Source of the DNA: Methylocystis sp. Sn-Cys
GTDB taxonomy: Bacteria; Pseudomonadota; Alphaproteobacteria; Rhizobiales; Beijerinckiaceae
Reading direction: 5' to 3'
Assembly (NCBI RefSeq): GCF_016745395.1
Contig: NZ_JAERVJ010000008.1
Coordinates: 62,001-126,000, forward strand
DNA: 64,000 nucleotides
Below are positions 55,101 through 63,054 of this stretch, in pieces. Each line of letters begins with the position of its first letter. Position 1 is the first letter of the stretch. The notes beneath the pieces were generated by a model. The model was given only the letters and a program-made list of their open reading frames with translations. It had not been told where the DNA came from and searched no databases. Made by a program: the position numbers and the translations under genes.

Positions 55101-56117
55101 GGTTCCGAAATCGCCACCAACCTTGCCGGCCGTTACGATGTCGTCTCTCTTGGCGAAAACTGCTTCATCGCCGATGAGGTCGCGATCGGGGACGAAGACA
55201 TCCGCAGAGGTTGGATGCATCTTGAGCCAGTCGCGGCGGGCGATCGCGTGTTCGTCGGCAACGATGCCGTCGTGCCGCCCGGCGCCACACTGCCGTCGGA
55301 CGTCCTTATCGGCGTCAAATCCAAGCCGCCGGCGGGACAAAAGGTCGAAAGCGGCGACACTTGGTTCGGCTCGCCGCCGATACTGATGCCGGCGCGCCAG
55401 AAACTGGATTCCGCAGATGTGGCGCTCACCTTCAATCCGACGCGGTTGAGACGGTTTGGCAGGGCCGCTTATGAAGCGCTCAATATCTCCTTGCCGTCGA
55501 TGCTTTACATCACGCTCGGCACCTGGGCCGTCGAAATCTTCGGCGATAAGCTGATCGCCAAGGACTACCTCGGCTTCGCCGGCCTCTTCATTCTGGCCTC
55601 GATGGTGATCCCCTTCGCCGTGATGCTCGTCGCCGCGGGTGTGAAGTGGACGACCATGGGACGCTACAGGCCTCAAGTGCGGCCAATGTGGTCCTTCTGG
55701 GCGATCCGCAATGAGACCAGCACGGTTTTATATTGGGGAATGACCGGCCGCATTTTGCTCGACTATCTGCGCGGAACGCCGTTCCTACCCTGGGTTTTGC
55801 GGGTGTTCGGCGCAAAATTCGGCAAGGGCGTCTATATGGACATGACCGACATCACCGAATTCGACTGCGTGAAAGTCGGCGATTACTGCGCGCTCAACAT
55901 GGGCAGCGCGCTGCAAACGCATTTGTATGAAGATCGGCTGATGAAGATCGGGTCGATCGAGGTGGGTAAAGGCGTGACCTTGGGCTCAGGATCGACCGTC
56001 CTCTATGACACCCATGTCGGGGATTATGCGCGCCTCGGTCCGCTGACGGTCGTTATGAAAGGCGAGACGATTCCGCGCGCCTCGGAGTGGGTCGGTTCTC
56101 CCGCCGAGCCTGCGTGA
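52104..56117 (+). CDS. Pls/PosA-type single-module NRPS-like synthetase with three membrane/acyltransferase-like units
   Basis: A 1337-aa protein. An adenylation domain (about 1-545) has [11 protein letters not shown] at 187-197, [17 protein letters not shown], and [20 protein letters not shown]. A carrier domain follows, with the phosphopantetheine serine S574 in [10 protein letters not shown]. Then come three repeats of two or more membrane helices plus a left-handed beta-helix-like segment (about 740-850, 990-1100, 1230-1335). This is the architecture of Pls, the epsilon-poly-lysine synthetase family, and the related NRPS-like terminal domain group. The product (an amino acid homopolymer or an aminoacylated acceptor) cannot be read from sequence. 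It stands alone. Confidence 0.85.
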   Translation: [1337 protein letters not shown]

Positions 56118-56139
56118 TCGTCATCGTCACAAGCCGCGC

Positions 56140-56784
56140 TCAATTTTCGACGATCCCCTTGGCCACGAGGAAGGCCGCCTGAAACGCGAGGACCGTATCG
56201 AGACAGTCGAGGAATATCTGAGGGCCGCTCGCTGTCGGCGCGTGAAAGACGAGCGAGACAGCGGCGCCGGCAAGCGCAACCGCCGCAGAGTTCCGGGCGG
56301 AAAGCCAAGTCGCCATCATCAAGCACTCCCTCGACTTTCGAAATTTGAACAGCAAAGCCGCTTCCAGGATTGCGCCGGTCGCAAAGACCAGGGCGGAAAA
56401 CGGCGTATCGACGGAAACGTCGTGGCCTCTGCGGGCAATTTCGCTCCAAACGTCGTAGGAGCCCTGACAGCCGGCGGCCGTAAGGACCAGCGAGAGCATA
56501 AAGGCCGCCGCTCGTTCGTAAAAGACGCTCCTTCCAAAAGAGATCGCGACCAAGCCGTAAATCGCGCAGTCGTAAATCCAGGAAGCTCCATCCTCGAAAT
56601 ACTTCCCCGAGGCGGAAAGCCAATCGAAGGCGACGCTCGAAACGCTCATCGTAAGCGCCAGGATGGAGATCAGTCGAAGCGCCTTCAGAAAGCGCTTGCC
56701 ACTGTCTGACTCTCGAACGCTCGCCGTCTTCAAGGTTTCCGCCATCGGCAGCTTCCTCGGCTCTGCGCTATGGAGCGCCTCCAA
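56140..56784 (-). CDS. Integral membrane protein of unknown function (214 aa)
   Basis: Five to six hydrophobic segments follow a charged N-terminus. The arrangement, with acidic residues in two helices (FEDGASWIYD and FLDCLDTVLAF) and WLSARNSAAVALAGAAV, is loosely like the membrane part of a cation diffusion facilitator, but the HxxxD metal sites are not there. It converges on the synthetase stop with 22 bases between them. An alternative start is the ATG at 56745. Function unknown. Confidence 0.55.
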   Translation of the reverse strand: MEALHSAEPRKLPMAETLKTASVRESDSGKRFLKALRLISILALTMSVSSVAFDWLSASGKYFEDGASWIYDCAIYGLVAISFGRSVFYERAAAFMLSLVLTAAGCQGSYDVWSEIARRGHDVSVDTPFSALVFATGAILEAALLFKFRKSRECLMMATWLSARNSAAVALAGAAVSLVFHAPTASGPQIFLDCLDTVLAFQAAFLVAKGIVEN

Positions 56785-57399
56785 TCAGAGACAACGCGGA
56801 CTCGTTCGACTCGCGTAGAACGCGCCCTGGCTTTTGAAGCTGCGCGCTTTCTCATCGCTCGGATGACTCCATGCGAGCGGAAAGCACGCTACACATACGC
56901 CTGCTTTCGCCTCAAGCAAGCCTGAGGCCACTATCCTTGCGCCGGACGCCCGTCTGGCCATCCTGCCTCCGGTGACGGCCCCCATGGCCCTGAAACGATC
57001 ATAGAATGACAGTTGGGAAGCTGCGACCTTTTTGATGACGACAAGATGCTTGGGACGTTTCGCAAAGTTCAAAGTCTGGCGATGCTGCGCATGCGTTGCA
57101 CGCTCAAGTTGAAATTGGCCTGTGCCGTGTGCTTAATTGTTTCATCGTGGCTGTATCTAATTTGGAGACAGCGTAAATGTTACGCTTTATTACCCTATCT
57201 GGCTGGATTCTTCTCTTCTGCGCTTGGTTGAAAGCACGTTTTTAAGCCTCGATTAAGTCATTCTGAAAATGATGCGCGCGTGTTTCGTCGACCTGGGCCA
57301 GGGTCGAGGATGAAGCCGCCATATCAATACCCGCGCTCGATCGAGCTATCTCGATCCAGGCGCCGCCATATTCGATAAAACTTGAGGAAACTATAGACG
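56785..57399. other. Intergenic region upstream of the c-di-GMP enzyme
   Basis: About 615 bases, AT-richer than its surroundings from 57040 on. No frame has family features; a 95-codon minus-strand frame at 56785-57072 is not convincing. The right end should hold the promoter of the GGDEF-EAL gene. No clear hairpin. Confidence 0.5.
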
Positions 57400-59070
57400 A
57401 TGTCCCAGACCCAGGTTTTTCTCGACGCCATCATAAACAACCTTCCCATGATGGTCACAGTGGTCGACGCGAACACGCAGAAGTTTGTGCTGGCGAATAA
57501 AGCGACGGAAAAGGTATTTGGAACGCCGAGCGCCATCATCGGAAAAACGCTGCATGATTTGCTCCCGCGCGAGAGGGCGGACGAGTTTGCCTTAAGGGAC
57601 CAGGCCGTTATCAAGTCTGGAAAAGCTGTAACTTTCGAATGTGAGTATGAAACAGAAACAAAATTGAGCCTGTTTGCGACATTGATTCCGCTGTTCGACG
57701 AAAAGCAAAATCCTCAATATCTTCTCAGCATTTATGAGGATGTGACCGAAAAGCGCAAGGCTGAAAATGATATCATATACCTTGCGCATCATGACTGTCT
57801 TACCGGGATCGGCAATCGCGCGACCTTCTACGCCAATTTGAAGGAATCATTTTCTTACTATCAACATGGCGGCATATTCGCGCTCGTCTACCTCGATCTC
57901 GACGACTTCAAATCGATCAACGACACTCTTGGGCATCCGGTGGGAGACCTCGTGCTCGTTTCTGTCGCCGAGCGGCTGCGAAAAATTATTCGCGAGCCGC
58001 ACCACATCGCGCGCCTTGGCGGCGATGAATTCGCGATCATCTTCAATGGCGTTCCAAGCGTCGACGCGCTTCATGCAGCAATCGATCGAATTGTCTCGGC
58101 GATTGCGGCCCCTATCGAGACCTGCGGCAGTCAAGTCATCACGACGGCGTCGATCGGCGTCGCGATCGGGCCCGACGATGCGAGCGATCCCGACGCATTG
58201 CTCAGAAACGCGGACATCGCACTTTATTGCGCAAAAAAGGAAGGCGGCAATACGCAGCGCTATTTCGATGTGCAGATGCTGAAGGACTTCAACGCCCGCC
58301 ACGCTCTCGAGAACGATCTACGGCATGCGCTCGAGAACAACGAGCTGAAGCTTTATTACCAGCCGCTCGTCGGTCTCTCGGACGGCCGGGTCAATGGTTT
58401 CGAAGCGCTGATGCGCTGGGACTCGCCCACGCGCGGACTCGTCTCTCCGGCGGATTTTATCCCGCTGGCGGAAGAGACAGGTTTGATCCGCAGCATCGGC
58501 GCATGGGCGCTCAAGCGCGCATGCCTCGACGCGGCCGATTGGCCCGAAGACGTCGGCGTTTCCGTGAATATTTCAGCCTGCCAATTCCGCGATCAATCTA
58601 TTCTGCTCGATGTCGCGGCGGCGCTGGGCGTTTCGAATTTGAGACCGAGCCGGCTCGAACTCGAAATCACCGAAAGCGTTATGCTCTATAATACAGAGGA
58701 CACCATCGCTATTCTCGAAAAGCTGAGACATATCGGCGTGAAGATAGCCATGGATGATTTCGGGACCGGATATTCGTCTTTGGCCTACCTCACGAAATTC
58801 GCCTTCGACAAGGTGAAGATCGACCGCGCCTTCGTCAAGGGGGTTGCTGAAAATCCAGACTGCTTGGCGATTATACGCGCCATCACCGGCTTGTGCGAAA
58901 GCCTGAACATACCCACGACCGCCGAGGGCGTCGAAACCGAGGATCAGCTCCAATGGCTCCGCGCCGAGCGGTGTGACTCGGTGCAGGGCTATCTCCTGGG
59001 GCGTCCCAAGCCGCTAGAGGCGGTTGAAAAAATCCTGGCTTGCGACGGCAAGCGCGAGGCCGTCGCGTAA
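57400..59070 (+). CDS. PAS-GGDEF-EAL cyclic-di-GMP signalling protein
   Basis: A 556-aa cytoplasmic protein: a PAS sensor domain (about 5-120, with VVDANTQKFVLANKATEKVFG), a GGDEF domain (about 130-290), and an EAL domain (about 300-545). GGDEF (207-211) is intact, so diguanylate cyclase activity is possible. The inhibitory site nine residues earlier reads REPH in place of RxxD. EAL at 335-337, ELEITES, DDFGTGYSSL, KIDRAFV and AEGVET preserve the phosphodiesterase residues. It could make or break c-di-GMP according to the PAS input. It has no membrane segment. Confidence 0.9.
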   Translation: MSQTQVFLDAIINNLPMMVTVVDANTQKFVLANKATEKVFGTPSAIIGKTLHDLLPRERADEFALRDQAVIKSGKAVTFECEYETETKLSLFATLIPLFDEKQNPQYLLSIYEDVTEKRKAENDIIYLAHHDCLTGIGNRATFYANLKESFSYYQHGGIFALVYLDLDDFKSINDTLGHPVGDLVLVSVAERLRKIIREPHHIARLGGDEFAIIFNGVPSVDALHAAIDRIVSAIAAPIETCGSQVITTASIGVAIGPDDASDPDALLRNADIALYCAKKEGGNTQRYFDVQMLKDFNARHALENDLRHALENNELKLYYQPLVGLSDGRVNGFEALMRWDSPTRGLVSPADFIPLAEETGLIRSIGAWALKRACLDAADWPEDVGVSVNISACQFRDQSILLDVAAALGVSNLRPSRLELEITESVMLYNTEDTIAILEKLRHIGVKIAMDDFGTGYSSLAYLTKFAFDKVKIDRAFVKGVAENPDCLAIIRAITGLCESLNIPTTAEGVETEDQLQWLRAERCDSVQGYLLGRPKPLEAVEKILACDGKREAVA

Positions 59071-59109
59071 AGTAGGGCGCGACTTTTCATGGCCGGATCA
59101 TACTATCTC

Positions 59110-59237
59110 CGGTTGAACAGCTCGCAGTAGCGCTTGTCATTCCCGGCGGACTGAAAGTCCGACCGGGAATCCAAAGCCACAAAAGCGCTGGTTTGCTCTG
59201 GATTCCGATCGCTCGCTCGAGCGAGCGTCGCCAATGA
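59110..59237. repeat. Dispersed palindromic repeat family A, copy 5 (inverted)
   Basis: The tail CCGGTTGAACAGCTCGC lies on the left, then GTCATTCCCGGCGGACTG, the inner AATCCAAAGCCA / TTGCTCTGGATT arms, and GCGAGCGTCGCCAATGACA on the right. Same orientation as copy 4. It lies between the c-di-GMP gene and the oxidase operon. Confidence 0.87.
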
Positions 59238-59401
59238 CAGCGAACCAATCCCGCGGATTTTGCATCAGTTCGCAGGACCGACCCACCCGCATGTTGGCCA
59301 CGGGGCGCCAACAAGGAATTTAGCGCGACCACGGCAAGGACCTTTCATGCGCGCTCCCGCGTTACGCAGGGAGGCAAGCGTCAAAAAAGGGAGCTGCAGC
59401 C

Positions 59402-59644
59402 ATGGTCGCGGTGGAAAGTCTCTATCTCCTCGCGCTTCTCAGCGCATTCGTCGGTTTGATTGCGCTCCTTGTCTTAGCCGGGCCAGAGATTGCGCGGCCC
59501 GCCAGCTCGAAAAACTTCCTGGCTGGCGTGATCCTCACCGCGGCGATCGTGTCTGTCGGATCGTTCTTTCTTTACGCCTTGAGCCCCCACGCTGGCGCAC
59601 GCTCCGTCTATAGCGCGACTTTGGCGCGGCCGGCGCAGATTTAA
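59402..59644 (+). CDS. Small two-helix membrane protein leading the oxidase operon (80 aa)
   Basis: An 80-aa protein with two membrane helices (about 5-27 and 40-62) joined by LAGPEIARPASSKNF and ending in a short soluble tail. GGAGCTGCAGCC precedes the ATG. It lies about 100 bases before the subunit II gene and so is probably an accessory or small subunit of the oxidase, but I do not recognise it. Confidence 0.6.
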   Translation: MVAVESLYLLALLSAFVGLIALLVLAGPEIARPASSKNFLAGVILTAAIVSVGSFFLYALSPHAGARSVYSATLARPAQI

Positions 59645-59744
59645 CGGAAGGGTTAGAAGGCAGGCGCGCGGCGCGCAAGCTCATTGCCGCAGCGCCTGTC
59701 GAACCTAATTGTTGCGAGTAGGCTCTCGTGAAAGGTCACGGCGG

Positions 59745-60548
59745 ATGCTGGTCGCTTTGATTATGGCCCTTGTTGTCGTCGGCTCGCTTGTCTTTCATTT
59801 TCTAAGCCCCTGGCGACCAACTCAGATAGCCTCCAACTGGGGCTTCATCGACGATACTCTGTCGCTGACCTTCATCGTGACGACCATTGGTTTTGTCGCT
59901 GTCATCCTGTTCATGTCCTACTGCCTGTACAGGTTTCGCCACCAATCGGGGCGGCGCTCCACTTACGAGCCCGAAAACCGAAGGCTCGAGCTTTTGCTTG
60001 GCGGAATAACCACCCTCGCCGTGATCCTCTTGCTTGCGCCAGGGCTTTCGGTGTGGGGGAGTTTTATCACGCCGCCAGAGGGCGCGATGGAGGTAGAGGC
60101 GGTCGGCGCGCAATGGAGCTGGAGCTTCCGCCTGCCCGGGGCCGATAATCAATTCGGCGCGACCGACGTCCGCTTTATCGACGCGGCCAATGCTTTGGGA
60201 GTCAATCCCGCTGATCCGAAAGGACGCGACGACCTCATTATCAGCAATGGCGAGTTGCACCTGCCGGAAGGCAAGCCGGTCAAGGTGCTGTTGCGCTCGA
60301 TCGACGTCTTGCACGACTTTTACGTGCCGGAGCTTCGCGCCAAAATGGATCTCGTGCCGGGCATGGAAACCTATTTCTGGTTCACGCCAACCAAAACCGG
60401 GCAGTTCGAAATCCTTTGCGTCGCTTATTGCGGCATTGGCCACGCGCAAATGCGCGGCGCGCTTTTTATCGATTCCGAGAGTGACTATCGCAATTGGCTG
60501 GCGGCGCAAAAGAGCTTTGCGCAGTTGCGCAAGACAGAGGCTTTTTGA
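59745..60548 (+). CDS. Heme-copper oxidase subunit II with Cu-A site
   Basis: A 267-aa subunit that takes electrons from cytochrome c. Two N-terminal membrane helices are followed by a periplasmic cupredoxin domain with AQWSWSFRLPG. Cu-A ligands are visible: H190 (VLHDFY), C225, C229, H233 and M236 in CVAYCGIGHAQM. The usual Glu between the cysteines (C-x-E-x-C) is an alanine here; that Glu gives a backbone carbonyl to copper and, in many enzymes, a side chain to Mg. There is no cytochrome c fusion. I start at the ATG at 59745; the longer frame starts at 59709. Subunit I follows after 26 bases. Confidence 0.88.
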   Translation: MLVALIMALVVVGSLVFHFLSPWRPTQIASNWGFIDDTLSLTFIVTTIGFVAVILFMSYCLYRFRHQSGRRSTYEPENRRLELLLGGITTLAVILLLAPGLSVWGSFITPPEGAMEVEAVGAQWSWSFRLPGADNQFGATDVRFIDAANALGVNPADPKGRDDLIISNGELHLPEGKPVKVLLRSIDVLHDFYVPELRAKMDLVPGMETYFWFTPTKTGQFEILCVAYCGIGHAQMRGALFIDSESDYRNWLAAQKSFAQLRKTEAF

Positions 60549-60574
60549 GGCGCGTCGGGGGAGGGGGATCGACC

Positions 60575-62338
60575 ATGACCGATGTCTCGATAGAGGACGA
60601 CGGCGTTCCAACCCAGGAGGTCGAGGACGTCGAGCTCTACCACGCGACGTCTTGGCTGACGAAATACGTCTTTTCACAAGACGCCAAGGTCATCGCCATT
60701 CAATATGCCTGCACGGCGATCGCGATCGGGCTTGTTGCGCTCGTGCTGTCGTGGCTGATCAGATTGCAGCTCGCCTTTCCCGGCGCCATCCCCTTCATCG
60801 ACGCCAATGTCTATTACCAGGCCGTCACCATGCATGGCATGATCATGGTGGTTTATATGCTCACCGCGATCTTCCTCGGCGGTTTCGGCAATTACCTCAT
60901 TCCCCTCATGGTCGGCGCGCGGGACATGGTGTTTCCCTTCGTCAATATGCTGAGCTATTGGGTGTATCTGCTGGCGACGCTCGTCCTCGCGGCAAGCTAT
61001 TTCGTTCCCGGCGGGCCGACCGGCGCCGGCTGGACGCTCTATCCGCCGCAAGCAATTCTTACCGGAACCCCTGGCCATGAGTGGGGCATCATATTGATGC
61101 TCTCGTCGCTCATTCTCTTCATCGTCGGCTTCACGATGGGTGGCCTCAATTACGTCGTGACGGTGCTGCAGGGCCGCACGCGCGGCATGACGCTCATGCG
61201 CATGCCGCTCACTGTTTGGGGCATCTTCACTGCGGCGGTAATGGCGCTTCTTGCCTTCCCGGGTCTGTTCGTCGCCTGCGTCATGTTGTTGCTTGATCGC
61301 ACGCTCGGCACCAGCTTTTTCGTTCCGGCGATTGTGGAGATGGGCGAACGGCGCGACTACAGCGGCGGCAGCCCGATCCTTTTCCAACATCTGTTCTGGT
61401 TCTTCGGGCACCCAGAGGTCTATATCGTCGCGCTGCCCGCTTTCGGCATGGTTTCCGATCTTATCAGCGTCCATGCGCGCAAGAATATTTTCGGCTATCG
61501 CATGATGGTCTGGGCGATTCTGGCGATCGGCGTTCTGAGCATGGTGGTCTGGGGCCACCATATGTATGTGAGCGGCATGGACCCGATCTTCGGCTTCTTC
61601 TTCGCCGTCACGACACTTGCCATCGCCGTGCCGACAGCAATGAAGGTCTATAATTGGGTGGTGACGCTCTGGCGCGCCGACATCCATTTTACGACGCCGA
61701 TGCTCTTCGCGCTGGGTTTTCTCGTCACATTCGTCAATGGCGGAATCACGGGTCTTTATCTCGGCAATGTGATCGTCGATGTTCCGCTCTCGGCGACGCT
61801 GTTCGTCGTCGCGCATTTCCATATGGTGATGGGCGTCGCTCCCATCCTGGTGATCTTCGGCGCGATCTACCACTGGTATCCGAAGATCACAGGCAGATTG
61901 ATGGACGAGCGCTTGGGCAAAGTCCATTTCTGGATCACCTTCCTCGGCGCCTATGCCGTGTTCTTCCCGATGCATTACCTCGGGCTTTCCGGCGTCCCGC
62001 GCCGGTTTTTCGAGATGGGGGACGCCGCCTTTCTCCCGCACTCGATCGTCGGGCTGAATATCTTCATGACAATCATGGCGCTGATCGTCGGCTTTGCGCA
62101 ATCCATCTTCTTCTACAACGCTCTCAGCAGCCTCAAGCATGGCGTGCTCGCCGGGGGCAATCCCTGGCGCGCGGCGTCGCTGGAATGGCAGACGCCGGAA
62201 ACCCCTCCGGGTCACGGCAATTGGGGCAAACAGCTCCCCATCGTTTATCGCTGGCCTTACGGCTACAGCATCCCCGGCGCTGCGGAAGATTTCGTGCCGC
62301 AGAATGCGCCGCCGCAGAGAGGAGAAGATGCGACATGA
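60575..62338 (+). CDS. Heme-copper oxidase subunit I (A-type)
   Basis: A 587-aa catalytic subunit with about twelve helices that reduces O2 to water and pumps protons. Heme and copper ligands are visible: MHGMIMVV (low-spin heme His), FFGHPEVYI (Cu-B His, cross-linked Tyr, and the Glu of the D-channel end), WGHHMYVSGMD (two Cu-B His) and AHFHMVM (heme His pair). FGNYLIPLMVGARDM keeps the D-channel entrance. The start is the ATG at 60575. Its TGA overlaps the next ATG (ATGA at 62335). Confidence 0.94.
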   Translation: MTDVSIEDDGVPTQEVEDVELYHATSWLTKYVFSQDAKVIAIQYACTAIAIGLVALVLSWLIRLQLAFPGAIPFIDANVYYQAVTMHGMIMVVYMLTAIFLGGFGNYLIPLMVGARDMVFPFVNMLSYWVYLLATLVLAASYFVPGGPTGAGWTLYPPQAILTGTPGHEWGIILMLSSLILFIVGFTMGGLNYVVTVLQGRTRGMTLMRMPLTVWGIFTAAVMALLAFPGLFVACVMLLLDRTLGTSFFVPAIVEMGERRDYSGGSPILFQHLFWFFGHPEVYIVALPAFGMVSDLISVHARKNIFGYRMMVWAILAIGVLSMVVWGHHMYVSGMDPIFGFFFAVTTLAIAVPTAMKVYNWVVTLWRADIHFTTPMLFALGFLVTFVNGGITGLYLGNVIVDVPLSATLFVVAHFHMVMGVAPILVIFGAIYHWYPKITGRLMDERLGKVHFWITFLGAYAVFFPMHYLGLSGVPRRFFEMGDAAFLPHSIVGLNIFMTIMALIVGFAQSIFFYNALSSLKHGVLAGGNPWRAASLEWQTPETPPGHGNWGKQLPIVYRWPYGYSIPGAAEDFVPQNAPPQRGEDAT

Positions 62339-63039
62339 GCGTCATGGGGCTCTTTTTCATCTGCGTCTTTTCGGTGGCGCTCATCTATCTGTGGCGCGAG
62401 GGCGTGTTGGAGGCGTCTTGGCTGCAAGAAGGCGAGATAGCAGCCTATCGCGCCAATGGCGGCCGCCCGCCCAATGCGGCGAAGACCGGCCTCATCGTCT
62501 TTCTGGCGGTGGCTCTCTGCCTGTTCTCGTTGCTTTGCGCGGCCTTTTTCATGCGGATGGGCTCGTATGATTGGCTCTCGCCGCCTTTGCCCGGCATTCT
62601 TTGGTTCAACACAGCCGCTCTCATCGCCGCGAGCGGCGCCCTGCATGTCGCGAGCGCCGCGCGAAAGACAGCGGCTCGGGAGCGAATGAGATATGCGCTA
62701 TCCGCCGGCGCCGTTGCGAGTCTGGTTTTCCTGTTCGGGCAGCTATGGGCCTGGCGCGACATGATCGCAGGCGGCTTCTACGCGTCGCAGAATCCCGCCA
62801 ATGCTTTCTTCTTTCTGCTCACGGGCGCCCACGCGCTACATTTGCTGGGAGGGCTCGCGGTCCTGTTCTGGACGATCGCGCAAGCGTCGCGGAAGGAGGC
62901 GGAGAATGCTTTGGCGGGGACGGTCGAACTTTGCGCCATCTACTGGCATTTCCTGCTGGCCGTTTGGTTGCTCCTTTTCGCCCTGCTCGTGGGATGGGCG
63001 GACACGCTCGGCGTCGTGTGCCGCCGTCTTCTTTCGTGA
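62335..63039 (+). CDS. Oxidase subunit III-family membrane protein (first copy)
   Basis: A 234-aa membrane protein. A short N-terminal helix and charged loop are followed by about five helices in the subunit III pattern: QNPANAFFFLLTGAHALHLLGGLAVLFW and ELCAIYWHFLLAVWLLLFALL, whose conserved His and Glu are the family hallmark. It is less typical than the next gene. The operon thus has two subunit III-like genes. ATGA overlap with subunit I. Confidence 0.8.
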   Translation: MSVMGLFFICVFSVALIYLWREGVLEASWLQEGEIAAYRANGGRPPNAAKTGLIVFLAVALCLFSLLCAAFFMRMGSYDWLSPPLPGILWFNTAALIAASGALHVASAARKTAARERMRYALSAGAVASLVFLFGQLWAWRDMIAGGFYASQNPANAFFFLLTGAHALHLLGGLAVLFWTIAQASRKEAENALAGTVELCAIYWHFLLAVWLLLFALLVGWADTLGVVCRRLLS

Positions 63040-63054
63040 TCGAAGGATCGTCGC

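Noticed and set aside
56140-56784. Cation diffusion facilitator
   Set aside because: The helix pattern is suggestive but the HxxxD metal sites and the C-terminal domain are missing.
56785-57072. 95-codon minus-strand frame as a gene
   Set aside because: No ribosome site, no recognisable feature and an uneven composition in a low-coding region.
60674-62215. 513-codon frame antisense to oxidase subunit I
   Set aside because: The sense strand has every heme and copper ligand; the antisense protein is His/Asp/Arg-rich noise.
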